From: JABJOE01 sp964344145
GTDB lineage: Bacteria > Patescibacteriota > Patescibacteriia > UBA9934
Assembly (NCBI GenBank): GCA_964344145.1
Contig: CAYFME010000011.1
Span: 1 to 44,329, forward strand
Reading direction: 5' to 3'
DNA: 44,329 nucleotides
The number at the start of each line of letters is the position of its first letter. Position 1 is the stretch's first letter. Shown here piece after piece: positions 35,270 through 41,701 of this stretch. Position numbers and translations under genes: made by a program. The notes under the pieces were generated by a model. That model did not search any database, was not told where the DNA came from, and was given only the letters and a program-made list of their open reading frames with translations.

Positions 35270-35322
35270 AAAAAGGCCCTCCGCCTGGTGTGGTGTATAA
35301 ACCACGGCCGAAGGTCTTTTCC
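35270..35322. terminator. Terminator between convergent genes
   Basis: AAGGCCcTcCGCC...GTGGT pairs with ACCAC-GGCCGaAGGTCTT around a TATAA loop, with A-runs and T-runs outside. It can serve both the 135-aa gene and the VOC gene. Confidence 0.7.
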
Positions 35323-35361
35323 AAAATCATCGTAGCATGCTCCGAGCTCGCTGTCAACGGT

Positions 35362-35715
35362 CTAATTTCCAAACACGGCCTCGATATTATTCCCGTCAGG
35401 ATAGAGGACGAACGCTCCAAAATAATTCTTGTGATACTGCGGTCGAGGACCTGCGGGACCATTATCCTTTCCGCCAGCCCTGAGGGCCTCTTCGTGAAAT
35501 TGCTCAACCTCTTCTTTGCTATCAGCATTGAACGCAACATGCGCTTTCGACTCCCAATCTTCTTCCGAGATCCAAAAGAACGGACGATCAACTCCATACC
35601 CACAATAAAACTCCTCATCGAAAAGTCTCTTGAGACCAAGCGGCGCAAGCGCCTTGTCGTAAAAGGCCCTTGATGCATCAAGACTTGAAACGGCCAATGT
35701 CACATGATTAATCAT
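35362..35715 (-). CDS. VOC/glyoxalase-like metalloenzyme superfamily protein
   Basis: 117 aa. A single vicinal-oxygen-chelate module: MINHVTLAVSSLDASRAFYD at the start and GAFVLYPDGNNIEAVFGN at the end, with candidate metal ligands His4, the histidine in AHVAF and Glu in IEAVF. Members include glyoxalases, dioxygenases and resistance proteins, so the reaction is not predictable. It starts 11 bp after the peptidase stop and is likely co-transcribed with it. Confidence 0.85.
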   Translation of the reverse strand: MINHVTLAVSSLDASRAFYDKALAPLGLKRLFDEEFYCGYGVDRPFFWISEEDWESKAHVAFNADSKEEVEQFHEEALRAGGKDNGPAGPRPQYHKNYFGAFVLYPDGNNIEAVFGN

Positions 35716-35726
35716 ACCTTCTCGTA

Positions 35727-37049
35727 TTACCTAATGTACTCCAACGGGTTGCGGTAGCTTCCGTTTGCGATCACCTCAAAGTGCAAGTGCGTTCCGGTTG
35801 AACGTCCCGTGGTACCACAACGACCAATCGCCTGACCCTGCGACACATACTGCCCGGCCGACACATACATCGAGCTATGGTGACCGTAACGCGTCACAAT
35901 ACCGTTTCCATGGTTGATCTCCACCGTGTATCCGTATCCACCCTTCCAGCCGGAGTATTGCACGTAGCCGGCGTCAGCCGCGTAGTTATCGTTGGTGTAC
36001 CCACAGTCAACGTCTAATCCCGTGTGATACCAACCGTAGTACTGCGTGATGGTACGCAGGTCAGTTGGCCAGATCATCGATCCTGAACCTGTCACCGACG
36101 GGTTGCTAATGGTTGCTGTCGATCCAGATGAAGTCGACGGTGTGCTAATGATGCTTGAGATGGCGCTGGACGTTCGTCGTGTGGCTACCTGCACCTCACC
36201 ACCCGGAATCAACAGCTCATCACCAATAGACAGCGCGTTGATGTTTGCAAGGCCGTTGTAACTGGCGATGGTGTCCTGATCTACGTCATAGGTCTGCGCG
36301 ATACTCGCCACCGTGTCGCCCGAGGACACCTCATGGTACACACCGTCCAGCGGCAAAATCGTCAGGCTGTCTCCAGGTTGCAAGACAGTGCTCACGCTTA
36401 AGTTGTTCGCCCACAAAATCGTATTAAGTGACAGGTCAAACTTGTCTGCAATAGTAGAAAGAGTATCTCCACCGGCAACGGCATAGGTCTCAATGCCGAC
36501 TCTGGCGCTCGACGCAACCTCTGGGACCGCTGCATCCGTGGTATCGTCCGCACCAACAAGAGCGGTATCCGACAACGCCGTGTCCGAAGAGCTATCGAGG
36601 GAACCGATAAAGTCCACGCCGCGTGCAAACGATGACAACGCCGAGGATTCACGATAGCTCGCGTGTCCGATCTGCACCGCCACCAACTCATCGCTGGCAT
36701 ATTCCTCAATCAACTCATCTTGCACGGCCACAAGCGAGAACAACAAGCTCTTTTGCCCGAACGTTTCGGCGCGCACTTCGTCCGTCTGCACATTCGAGAG
36801 CACGGTCGCCAGCACCAACGTCGCGACCATCACGTGGGCAACGTATCGATTGGCCACCAACACCATCACCTTGTTCTTTGCCGGACGGTAGAGACGCGAA
36901 AGTTGCTTCCGAACGATATAAAGAAGATGGTACGCCGGAACGAGTGCCATCAAAAAAACACGACCCAAGCCACGCAGCGGTTTGGCGGCGTAAGCAAGGA
37001 CGCGCAGGACATGCGGCTTCAGCCAGACAAGGAACCGGATCACCCGCAA
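35727..37049 (-). CDS. Envelope M23 metallopeptidase with two LysM domains
   Basis: About 440 aa. An N-terminal basic region and one transmembrane helix (VAHVMVATLVLATVLSNV, about 70-88) are followed by a Ser/Asp/Ala-rich linker. Two LysM repeats follow (YAVAGGDTLSTIADKFDLSL about 195-240 and HEVSSGDTVASIAQTYDVDQ about 245-290), then a Ser/Thr linker and the C-terminal M23 domain. Zinc and catalytic residues are visible in YHTGLDVDCGY, RYGHHSS and HLHFEV. It binds and probably cuts peptidoglycan cross-links during growth or division. The start is ambiguous: TTG 37049 or GTG 37043; the frame is open even further upstream to a TATAAT at 37097-37102. Confidence 0.9.
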   Translation of the reverse strand: MRVIRFLVWLKPHVLRVLAYAAKPLRGLGRVFLMALVPAYHLLYIVRKQLSRLYRPAKNKVMVLVANRYVAHVMVATLVLATVLSNVQTDEVRAETFGQKSLLFSLVAVQDELIEEYASDELVAVQIGHASYRESSALSSFARGVDFIGSLDSSSDTALSDTALVGADDTTDAAVPEVASSARVGIETYAVAGGDTLSTIADKFDLSLNTILWANNLSVSTVLQPGDSLTILPLDGVYHEVSSGDTVASIAQTYDVDQDTIASYNGLANINALSIGDELLIPGGEVQVATRRTSSAISSIISTPSTSSGSTATISNPSVTGSGSMIWPTDLRTITQYYGWYHTGLDVDCGYTNDNYAADAGYVQYSGWKGGYGYTVEINHGNGIVTRYGHHSSMYVSAGQYVSQGQAIGRCGTTGRSTGTHLHFEVIANGSYRNPLEYIR

Positions 37050-37096
37050 CGAGGCGGCAACGAAAAATTGTTTGAATTTCTCGGAGATACGCGATT

Positions 37097-37149
37097 GATT
37101 ATAGCGAATTTGCAGCCGTTAAGGTAGTTGATTTGGTGATTTTTGTCAA
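37097..37149 (-). promoter_or_regulatory. Promoter region of the LysM/M23 peptidase
   Basis: Minus-strand TTGACA (37144-37149) with CTACCT 17 bp downstream, and a separate TATAAT (37097-37102) further on. The TTGACA directly follows the GCAT at the end of the 210-aa cassette. Confidence 0.5.
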
Positions 37150-37159
37150 TGCAAGCACA

Positions 37160-37222
37160 GCACCCGCCGGATCGTTCCAGCGGGCGCAGAAGTCGTACGT
37201 AGGGGCGACCCTTGAGTCGCCC
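37160..37222 (-). terminator. Tandem terminators of the 210-aa cassette gene
   Basis: GGGCGAC/GTCGCCC perfect hairpin (37203-37222), then GCGCCCGC/GCGGGTGC (37160-37187) in minus-strand order, ending TGTGCTTGCAT. Confidence 0.75.
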
Positions 37223-37246
37223 GCGGATTCGGTGATCCGGATGCGC

Positions 37247-37879
37247 TCAGGGCTCGAAGTGCTCCCAGGGGAAGTCCGTCAGGTCGATCGTGGACGGTTC
37301 CTGTCCAAGCTCACACGTAAGCACCTGCGTCACCCGCTCGTGGCATCCTCTCCCGTAGTTCTTCACCCGGACCACATCAACATCGTCGTCGTGACGGCGG
37401 AGAGGGTTGTAGCGCAGGTGAACCCTTGCGACCGAGTGCCTGCGCGGGTCGCGCAGGCGCATGAAGCGGCAATAGCTTCCGGTTCTGCGACCGATGACCA
37501 CGGCATGTGCCAAATGCGTGACCATGGTGTTCTCGAGGCAGTGACCTACGCGGGTCGCAATGTGGTCATCCCCCCACTCGACGTCAGCGACGCGCTTGAA
37601 CAGGCTCGAGTGCCACGGCTCGCGCAGGAGCTCGGTCGAGAGTGCCGTGTGTCCGCGCATGCGCAGGGCCACGCCGCCAGCGGTCAGGATCATGCTCGCC
37701 AGATCCTGCAGGGGCAAGCGACTTGGCCGATCAGCGCGTACTTGAGCTTGCACCTCCCCGCGAGCGAGGACATCGACCTGCTCGGATGCCTCCAGGAGAC
37801 GCAGCAGCTCACGACCGGTCACCTCACGATTCGCCAGCTGGTTGCCCGATCCGTCGAGCACGTTGATGTAGACCTGCAT
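37247..37879 (-). CDS. GC-rich cassette gene: unknown 210-aa protein
   Basis: From ATG 37879 (MQVYINVLDGSGNQLANREV), with GGAGG 8 nt upstream. The N-terminal 80 residues include LLRLLEASEQVDVLARGEVQ. A middle part has LREPWHSSLFKRVADVEWGD and HCLENTMVTHLAHAVVIGRR. A basic stretch SVARVHLRYNPLRRHDDDVD follows, and the end is acidic (IDLTDFPWEHFEP). No signal peptide or known motif, and no family recognised. The upstream in-frame ATG at 37909 overlaps the -10 region and was rejected. A plus-strand frame over the same DNA is a GC shadow. It lies between divergent hppA and the M23 peptidase gene and points toward the latter. Confidence 0.68.
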   Translation of the reverse strand: MQVYINVLDGSGNQLANREVTGRELLRLLEASEQVDVLARGEVQAQVRADRPSRLPLQDLASMILTAGGVALRMRGHTALSTELLREPWHSSLFKRVADVEWGDDHIATRVGHCLENTMVTHLAHAVVIGRRTGSYCRFMRLRDPRRHSVARVHLRYNPLRRHDDDVDVVRVKNYGRGCHERVTQVLTCELGQEPSTIDLTDFPWEHFEP

Positions 37880-37907
37880 GTCTTCTACCTCCGAAAGAAC
37901 AGATCTC

Positions 37908-37936
37908 ATCCAACCACTTAACCGGCTTTACGTCAA
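37908..37936 (-). promoter_or_regulatory. Promoter of the 210-aa cassette gene
   Basis: Minus-strand TTGACG (37931-37936), 17 bp, TTGGAT (37908-37913). Confidence 0.6.
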
Positions 37937-38001
37937 TACCTGAGCAGATTTCTCCGCTCCCTCGCTGACACTCGGTCGGTCGAAATGACACCTTGAGCAG
38001 A

Positions 38002-38030
38002 TTGACAGAAAACGTCCCAAAATCTATGAT
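38002..38030 (+). promoter_or_regulatory. hppA promoter
   Basis: TTGACA (38002-38007), 17 bp, TATGAT (38025-38030). The leader is about 15-20 nt without an SD. Confidence 0.85.
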
Positions 38031-38050
38031 GAGCCCCGTCTAAACCTAAC

Positions 38051-40048
38051 GTGTCTATGGATATTTTAACTCTGTCCCTTGTGGTCGCAGGAGCGGCGAT
38101 TCTCTACACGCTCTTCATGATCTCGTCCATTCTCAAACTTCCCGCTGGAGAGGGGAAGATGAAAGGAATCGCGCTTGCGATTCAAGAGGGAGCGAATGCT
38201 TACCTCGCCCGACAGTACCGCGTGATCGCCATTATCGGCGCCGTGGTTTTTGTGCTCTTGGGTCTCTTTTTAACCTGGACCGCTGCCTTCGGATTCCTCG
38301 TTGGTGCCGTCCTCTCGGGTGTAACCGGCTACATCGGTATGCTCGTCTCCGTGCGAGCGAACGTCCGAACCGCTGAAGCTGCCAAGAAAGGCATGGCTGC
38401 AGCACTGGACGTTGCCGTAAAGGGTGGAGCCGTAACCGGTTTGTTTGTCGTGGCGCTTGGACTCCTTGGAGTCGCAGGATTTTATATGGCAACCGGTGAC
38501 ATCGATGCCTTGATCGGACTTGGATTTGGTGGATCGTTGATCTCCGTCTTCGCACGACTTGGTGGTGGAATCTTCACCAAGGCCGCTGACGTTGGAGCAG
38601 ACCTCGTTGGAAAGGTTGAGGCCGGAATCCCTGAGGATGATCCTCGCAACCCCGCCGTCATTGCTGACAACGTTGGAGACAACGTCGGTGATTGTGCTGG
38701 TATGGCCGCAGACCTCTACGAGACCTACGCGGTCTCAACCGTGGCTGCCATGCTCCTGGGACTTCTTACCTTTGGAACGATTGAAGAGGTGATCACGTTC
38801 CCAATCGCTGTTGGAGCGGTTGCGATCGTCGCAAGCATTATCGGAACCTTCTTCATCAAGCTGGGACCAAACAAAAAGATCATGCCAGCTCTGTACAAAG
38901 GACTGATCGTTGCCGGCGTCCTCTCAGCTATCGCGTTTTACCCGCTCACGAACTGGATCCTTGGAGACATCCAAGGAGTGGACGCTATGGCCGTCTACTA
39001 CTCACTTCTCGTTGGACTGGTTGTAACGGCATTGATGGTGATCGTGACGGAGTACTACACATCCACAGACTACAAGCCCGTGCAGAACGTTGCCAAGGCT
39101 TCACAAACTGGACACGGAACTAACATCATCTCAGGATTGGCGCTTTCGATGCGATCAACCGGATGGCCAGTGATCATCATCGTGGCTGGACTCTTAGTCT
39201 CCTACGCGCTTGCTGACATCTACGGAGCGGCGATGGCGGTGATGTCCATGCTTTCGCTCGCCGGAATCATCGTGACCTTGGACGCGTACGGACCCATTAC
39301 CGACAACGCTGGTGGAATCGCCGAGATGGCAGAGCTGCCAAGCGAAGTTCGCGACGTGACCGATCCGCTAGACGCCGTTGGAAACACCACAAAGGCTGTT
39401 ACGAAAGGATACGCAATCGCGTCAGCAGGATTGGCAGCAACTGTGCTCTTTGCTGGATACACCGAAGAGCTCGCACGCGTTGGACAGGAGTTTGCGTTCT
39501 CCCTTTCAAACCCCTATGTCGTGGCAGGTCTGCTAATCGGTGGTCTTCTTCCGTACATCTTCGCTGCCTACGCGATGGAGGCTGTTGGAAAGACCGCTGG
39601 AAAGGTTGTTGAGGAAGTGCGACGCCAGTTCCGCGAAATCAAGGGCATCATGAACGGATCTGCAAAGCCTGAGTACGGAAAGTGCGTTGACATCGTGACG
39701 CAGTCCGCGCTGAACCAGATGATTATCCCAGCGCTCATCCCCGTTGTTGCTCCGATCGCGGTCGGACTCCTTCTCGGACCTGAGGCACTTGGTGGACTCT
39801 TGATGGGAACGATCGTCACAGGACTCTTCCTGGCGATTTCCATGACCACCGGTGGTGGAGCATGGGACAACGCTAAGAAGTACATTGAGATGGGGAACTA
39901 CGGTGGAAAGAAATCGCTTGCCCACGAGGCAGCGGTGACAGGTGACACGGTCGGCGATCCATACAAGGACACGGCAGGACCTGCCATCAACCCAATGATT
40001 AAGATCATCAACATTGTGGCTCTTCTGATCATCGCCTTGATCGTCTAG
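38051..40048 (+). CDS. hppA: Membrane-bound proton-translocating pyrophosphatase, K+-independent type
   Basis: 665 aa, about 16 transmembrane helices. Pyrophosphate-binding motifs are intact: GGGIFTKAADVGADLVGKVE, DDPRNPAVIADNVGDNVGD and the C-terminal DTVGDPYKDTAGPAINPM. GNTTKAVTKGYAIASAGLAA has Lys at the position that distinguishes K+-independent proton pumps from K+-dependent ones (Ala there), so a K+-independent H+-PPase is indicated. It couples pyrophosphate hydrolysis to H+ export. The start may be GTG 38051 or ATG 38057. Monocistronic, with a strong promoter and terminator. Confidence 0.95.
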   Translation: MSMDILTLSLVVAGAAILYTLFMISSILKLPAGEGKMKGIALAIQEGANAYLARQYRVIAIIGAVVFVLLGLFLTWTAAFGFLVGAVLSGVTGYIGMLVSVRANVRTAEAAKKGMAAALDVAVKGGAVTGLFVVALGLLGVAGFYMATGDIDALIGLGFGGSLISVFARLGGGIFTKAADVGADLVGKVEAGIPEDDPRNPAVIADNVGDNVGDCAGMAADLYETYAVSTVAAMLLGLLTFGTIEEVITFPIAVGAVAIVASIIGTFFIKLGPNKKIMPALYKGLIVAGVLSAIAFYPLTNWILGDIQGVDAMAVYYSLLVGLVVTALMVIVTEYYTSTDYKPVQNVAKASQTGHGTNIISGLALSMRSTGWPVIIIVAGLLVSYALADIYGAAMAVMSMLSLAGIIVTLDAYGPITDNAGGIAEMAELPSEVRDVTDPLDAVGNTTKAVTKGYAIASAGLAATVLFAGYTEELARVGQEFAFSLSNPYVVAGLLIGGLLPYIFAAYAMEAVGKTAGKVVEEVRRQFREIKGIMNGSAKPEYGKCVDIVTQSALNQMIIPALIPVVAPIAVGLLLGPEALGGLLMGTIVTGLFLAISMTTGGGAWDNAKKYIEMGNYGGKKSLAHEAAVTGDTVGDPYKDTAGPAINPMIKIINIVALLIIALIV

Positions 40049-40056
40049 AGGACACC

Positions 40057-40084
40057 AAAACACGACCGTCCATGGTCGTGTTTT
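40057..40084. terminator. Bidirectional terminator after hppA
   Basis: AAAACACGACC/GGTCGTGTTTT perfect 11-bp stem (40057-40067 with 40074-40084), serving hppA and the convergent coiled-coil gene. Confidence 0.9.
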
Positions 40085-40092
40085 GCGTTTAA

Positions 40093-40479
40093 CTAAGTCA
40101 GCGAATCCAATAGCAGTAACCGATCTGCTTCTTTTGCTGTAAGGACCTTCTTGCGTTGGAGCGTCTTAATCAGCTCGATCGCTTTCGCATCGCCCTTGCG
40201 CAGCAATGAGATCAAATCACCCTTAAGTTCTGTTAGCTTGCGATCGATATAATCACGAAGATCATGATCGAGCCTGCCAAAGCGGGAATGAACTGACTCA
40301 AACCTGCTATCAACTGAGTCACTTAGCGCGCCGAGCCTCTGATTCAACTCCTCCTTCGTCACCATATGTTCCTGCAAAAACTCAATAAGCTCGGCAAGCG
40401 TTTTATCTGTTTTGCGTTGCGAAACAGCGATTCCCTCGATCGCTTCAAGTAGTTGTGCGTTTGTAACCTTCTTTGTCAT
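40093..40479 (-). CDS. Small coiled-coil protein
   Basis: 128 aa from ATG 40479 (MTKKVTNAQLLEAIEGIAVS). Almost entirely helical, with heptads through ELIEFLQEHMVTKEELNQRL and SVDSRFESVHSRFGRLDHDL. It ends KTLQRKKVLTAKEADRLLLL. The tandem DSRFESVHSRFGRLD units resemble phage and CPR coiled-coil proteins of unknown role. No signal peptide or membrane helix. Upstream in-frame codons were rejected because they precede the likely -10 TACAAT. The SD is separated from the ATG by a perfect hairpin. Confidence 0.7.
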   Translation of the reverse strand: MTKKVTNAQLLEAIEGIAVSQRKTDKTLAELIEFLQEHMVTKEELNQRLGALSDSVDSRFESVHSRFGRLDHDLRDYIDRKLTELKGDLISLLRKGDAKAIELIKTLQRKKVLTAKEADRLLLLDSLT

Positions 40480-40485
40480 ACAAAT

Positions 40486-40509
40486 ACGGTTATGAATAAC
40501 CGTCCTCCT
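40486..40509 (-). promoter_or_regulatory. SD sequence joined to the start codon by a hairpin
   Basis: Minus-strand order: AGGAGG (40504-40509), then ACGGTTAT-TC-ATAACCGT (40486-40503, perfect 8-bp stem), then ATTTGT and the ATG. Folding removes 18 nt and leaves a normal SD spacing of about 6 nt. Confidence 0.65.
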
Positions 40510-40585
40510 AACTCTATTGTACCAAATCATTATCGTTCTTTCGTCAAGACGCACAACCGTGCCGACTCCGATCAGGTATTTTTGT

Positions 40586-40613
40586 TTGACGCGACATCCT
40601 GGGCGTGTAAAGC
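40586..40613 (+). promoter_or_regulatory. Promoter of the 159-aa cassette gene
   Basis: TTGACG (40586-40591), 16 bp, TAAAGC (40608-40613). Confidence 0.6.
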
Positions 40614-40645
40614 TCCCAGAGCACCCCAACACAGGAGCGTGTGCA

Positions 40646-41125
40646 ATGGCGGAGCTGTTTGAAAGGCTCCACACCTGTCGTGGCTACCTCTTCGTTCGTG
40701 TCATGATCGCGGGACGACCTGACCGTGATGCGCTCGGAGGTTGGCTCGAGCGAGCCGTTCTCCTGCGCGCGCCGGACGAGCCGGAGGACGATGGTGAGGA
40801 AGATGAGGATGGTGACGCGGACGTGCGCTGGATCGAGTACGACCTGGCCAGCGTCTTCGGTCGCGACACCGACCTGCTCTCCCTTGCGCAGATCCTCGAG
40901 TTCGTCCGAGTCGTCTCGGCCTCGATGGCGGGCTCAGGTCGACGTCTGACCTACTGGGCCTTCCGCAAGGCTCCCGATCACCGCGAGATGCCCGAGGCGA
41001 TCCAAGCGGGCATGCGCAAGCGGTGGGCAGACCCCGGCGTCGAGCTGGACGACGCCTACTGGCAGGAATGGGATGAGCTGGAGGGACAGACCTACGACAT
41101 CACCTTCGCGCTGAAGAACGCCTAG
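40646..41125 (+). CDS. GC-rich cassette gene: unknown 159-aa acidic protein
   Basis: From ATG 40646 (MAELFERLHTCRGYLFVRVM), with CAGGAG 8 nt upstream. An acidic linker (EPEDDGEEDEDGDADVRWIE, about 47-66) separates an N-terminal alpha/beta part from a helical second half. The second half contains LLSLAQILEFVRVVSASMAG and ELDDAYWQEWDELEGQTYDI. No recognised motif, signal peptide or membrane helix. A longer plus frame from 40517 begins before the promoter and is not used. It is the first of two adjacent cassettes upstream of tig, and its terminator leads directly into the next cassette's promoter. Confidence 0.7.
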   Translation: MAELFERLHTCRGYLFVRVMIAGRPDRDALGGWLERAVLLRAPDEPEDDGEEDEDGDADVRWIEYDLASVFGRDTDLLSLAQILEFVRVVSASMAGSGRRLTYWAFRKAPDHREMPEAIQAGMRKRWADPGVELDDAYWQEWDELEGQTYDITFALKNA

Positions 41126-41148
41126 CGCGACTGAACCGCCGCGTACTC

Positions 41149-41184
41149 AAGGCCGCCCCGGACCTCGCTCCGGCAGGCGGCCTT
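41149..41184 (+). terminator. Terminator of the 159-aa cassette
   Basis: AAGGCCGCC (41149-41157) pairs with GGCGGCCTT (41176-41184), with CCGGA/TCCGG inside. It is followed by CGTGCAT. Confidence 0.85.
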
Positions 41185-41195
41185 CGTGCATCCAA

Positions 41196-41224
41196 TTGAC
41201 GAACAGGGCATTGGATGCTAGTCT
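41196..41224 (+). promoter_or_regulatory. Promoter of the 98-aa cassette gene
   Basis: TTGACG (41196-41201), 17 bp, TAGTCT (41219-41224). The -10 context resembles that of the lipoprotein cassette. Confidence 0.7.
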
Positions 41225-41277
41225 GCCTCGTCGACTCACGACCCGCTTCGCCGTGGTTAGCGAAGAGAGGAGAGCTT

Positions 41278-41574
41278 ATGGCCCCCGACGTCCGCACGTA
41301 CCGCTTCCGACTCCTGATCTTCCAGGAAGGCGCCCTCGACGAGATCGTGACCACAGACGAAGTCCAGATGACCCCCCAACAGATGACCGCCGCCATCCTG
41401 GCCTGCAACGCGCAGGGCTCGGGCCTGGGGACGCATCCGCAGGTGGCGGAGATCTTCGACACCGTCAACAGGCTGGGCTGGCCCGAGGTCCCGCTCCCGC
41501 GCGCCAAACAGGGATACGGTCCTGCCACGCGCGTCATCGTCGAGAACGTCGAGGAGATCACCCGGCCCAACTAG
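41278..41574 (+). CDS. GC-rich cassette gene: unknown 98-aa protein
   Basis: From ATG 41278 (MAPDVRTYRFRLLIFQEGAL), with GAGAGGAGAG just upstream. A beta-start is followed by MTPQQMTAAILACNAQGSGL and VAEIFDTVNRLGWPEVPLPR, an alpha/beta pattern. No family is recognised. Second of two tandem cassettes, with its own promoter and a strong terminator that runs into the tig promoter. Longer plus frames and the 112-aa minus frame are shadows. Confidence 0.7.
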   Translation: MAPDVRTYRFRLLIFQEGALDEIVTTDEVQMTPQQMTAAILACNAQGSGLGTHPQVAEIFDTVNRLGWPEVPLPRAKQGYGPATRVIVENVEEITRPN

Positions 41575-41605
41575 TCGGCCTTCATCCCCGTCCACGTCGT
41601 CTCAA

Positions 41606-41634
41606 GAGCCCCGCAGCACATCGCCGCGGGGCTC
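41606..41634 (+). terminator. Terminator of the 98-aa cassette
   Basis: GAGCCCCGC (41606-41614) pairs with GCGGGGCTC (41626-41634), followed by CTGTCATTCAAGCAT. Confidence 0.85.
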
Positions 41635-41648
41635 CTGTCATTCAAGCA

Positions 41649-41677
41649 TTGACAAAAACCGCTAAAAACTCTATGCT
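41649..41677 (+). promoter_or_regulatory. tig promoter
   Basis: TTGACA (41649-41654), 17 bp, TATGCT (41672-41677). The -35 starts within the GCATT that ends the preceding cassette. Confidence 0.8.
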
Positions 41678-41701
41678 CCGCGCGTTATTCCAACCTATTT
41701 T

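Noticed and set aside
16116..41640. The GC-rich genes as assembly chimeras or contamination
   Set aside because: Seven insertions all fall exactly between transcription units, with complete promoters, terminators and consistent orientation, which random misassembly would not produce. Read mapping is still needed.
16116..41640. The cassettes as integron cassettes
   Set aside because: They carry their own promoters, are dispersed singly in both orientations, and no attC-like imperfect palindrome or intI gene is visible.
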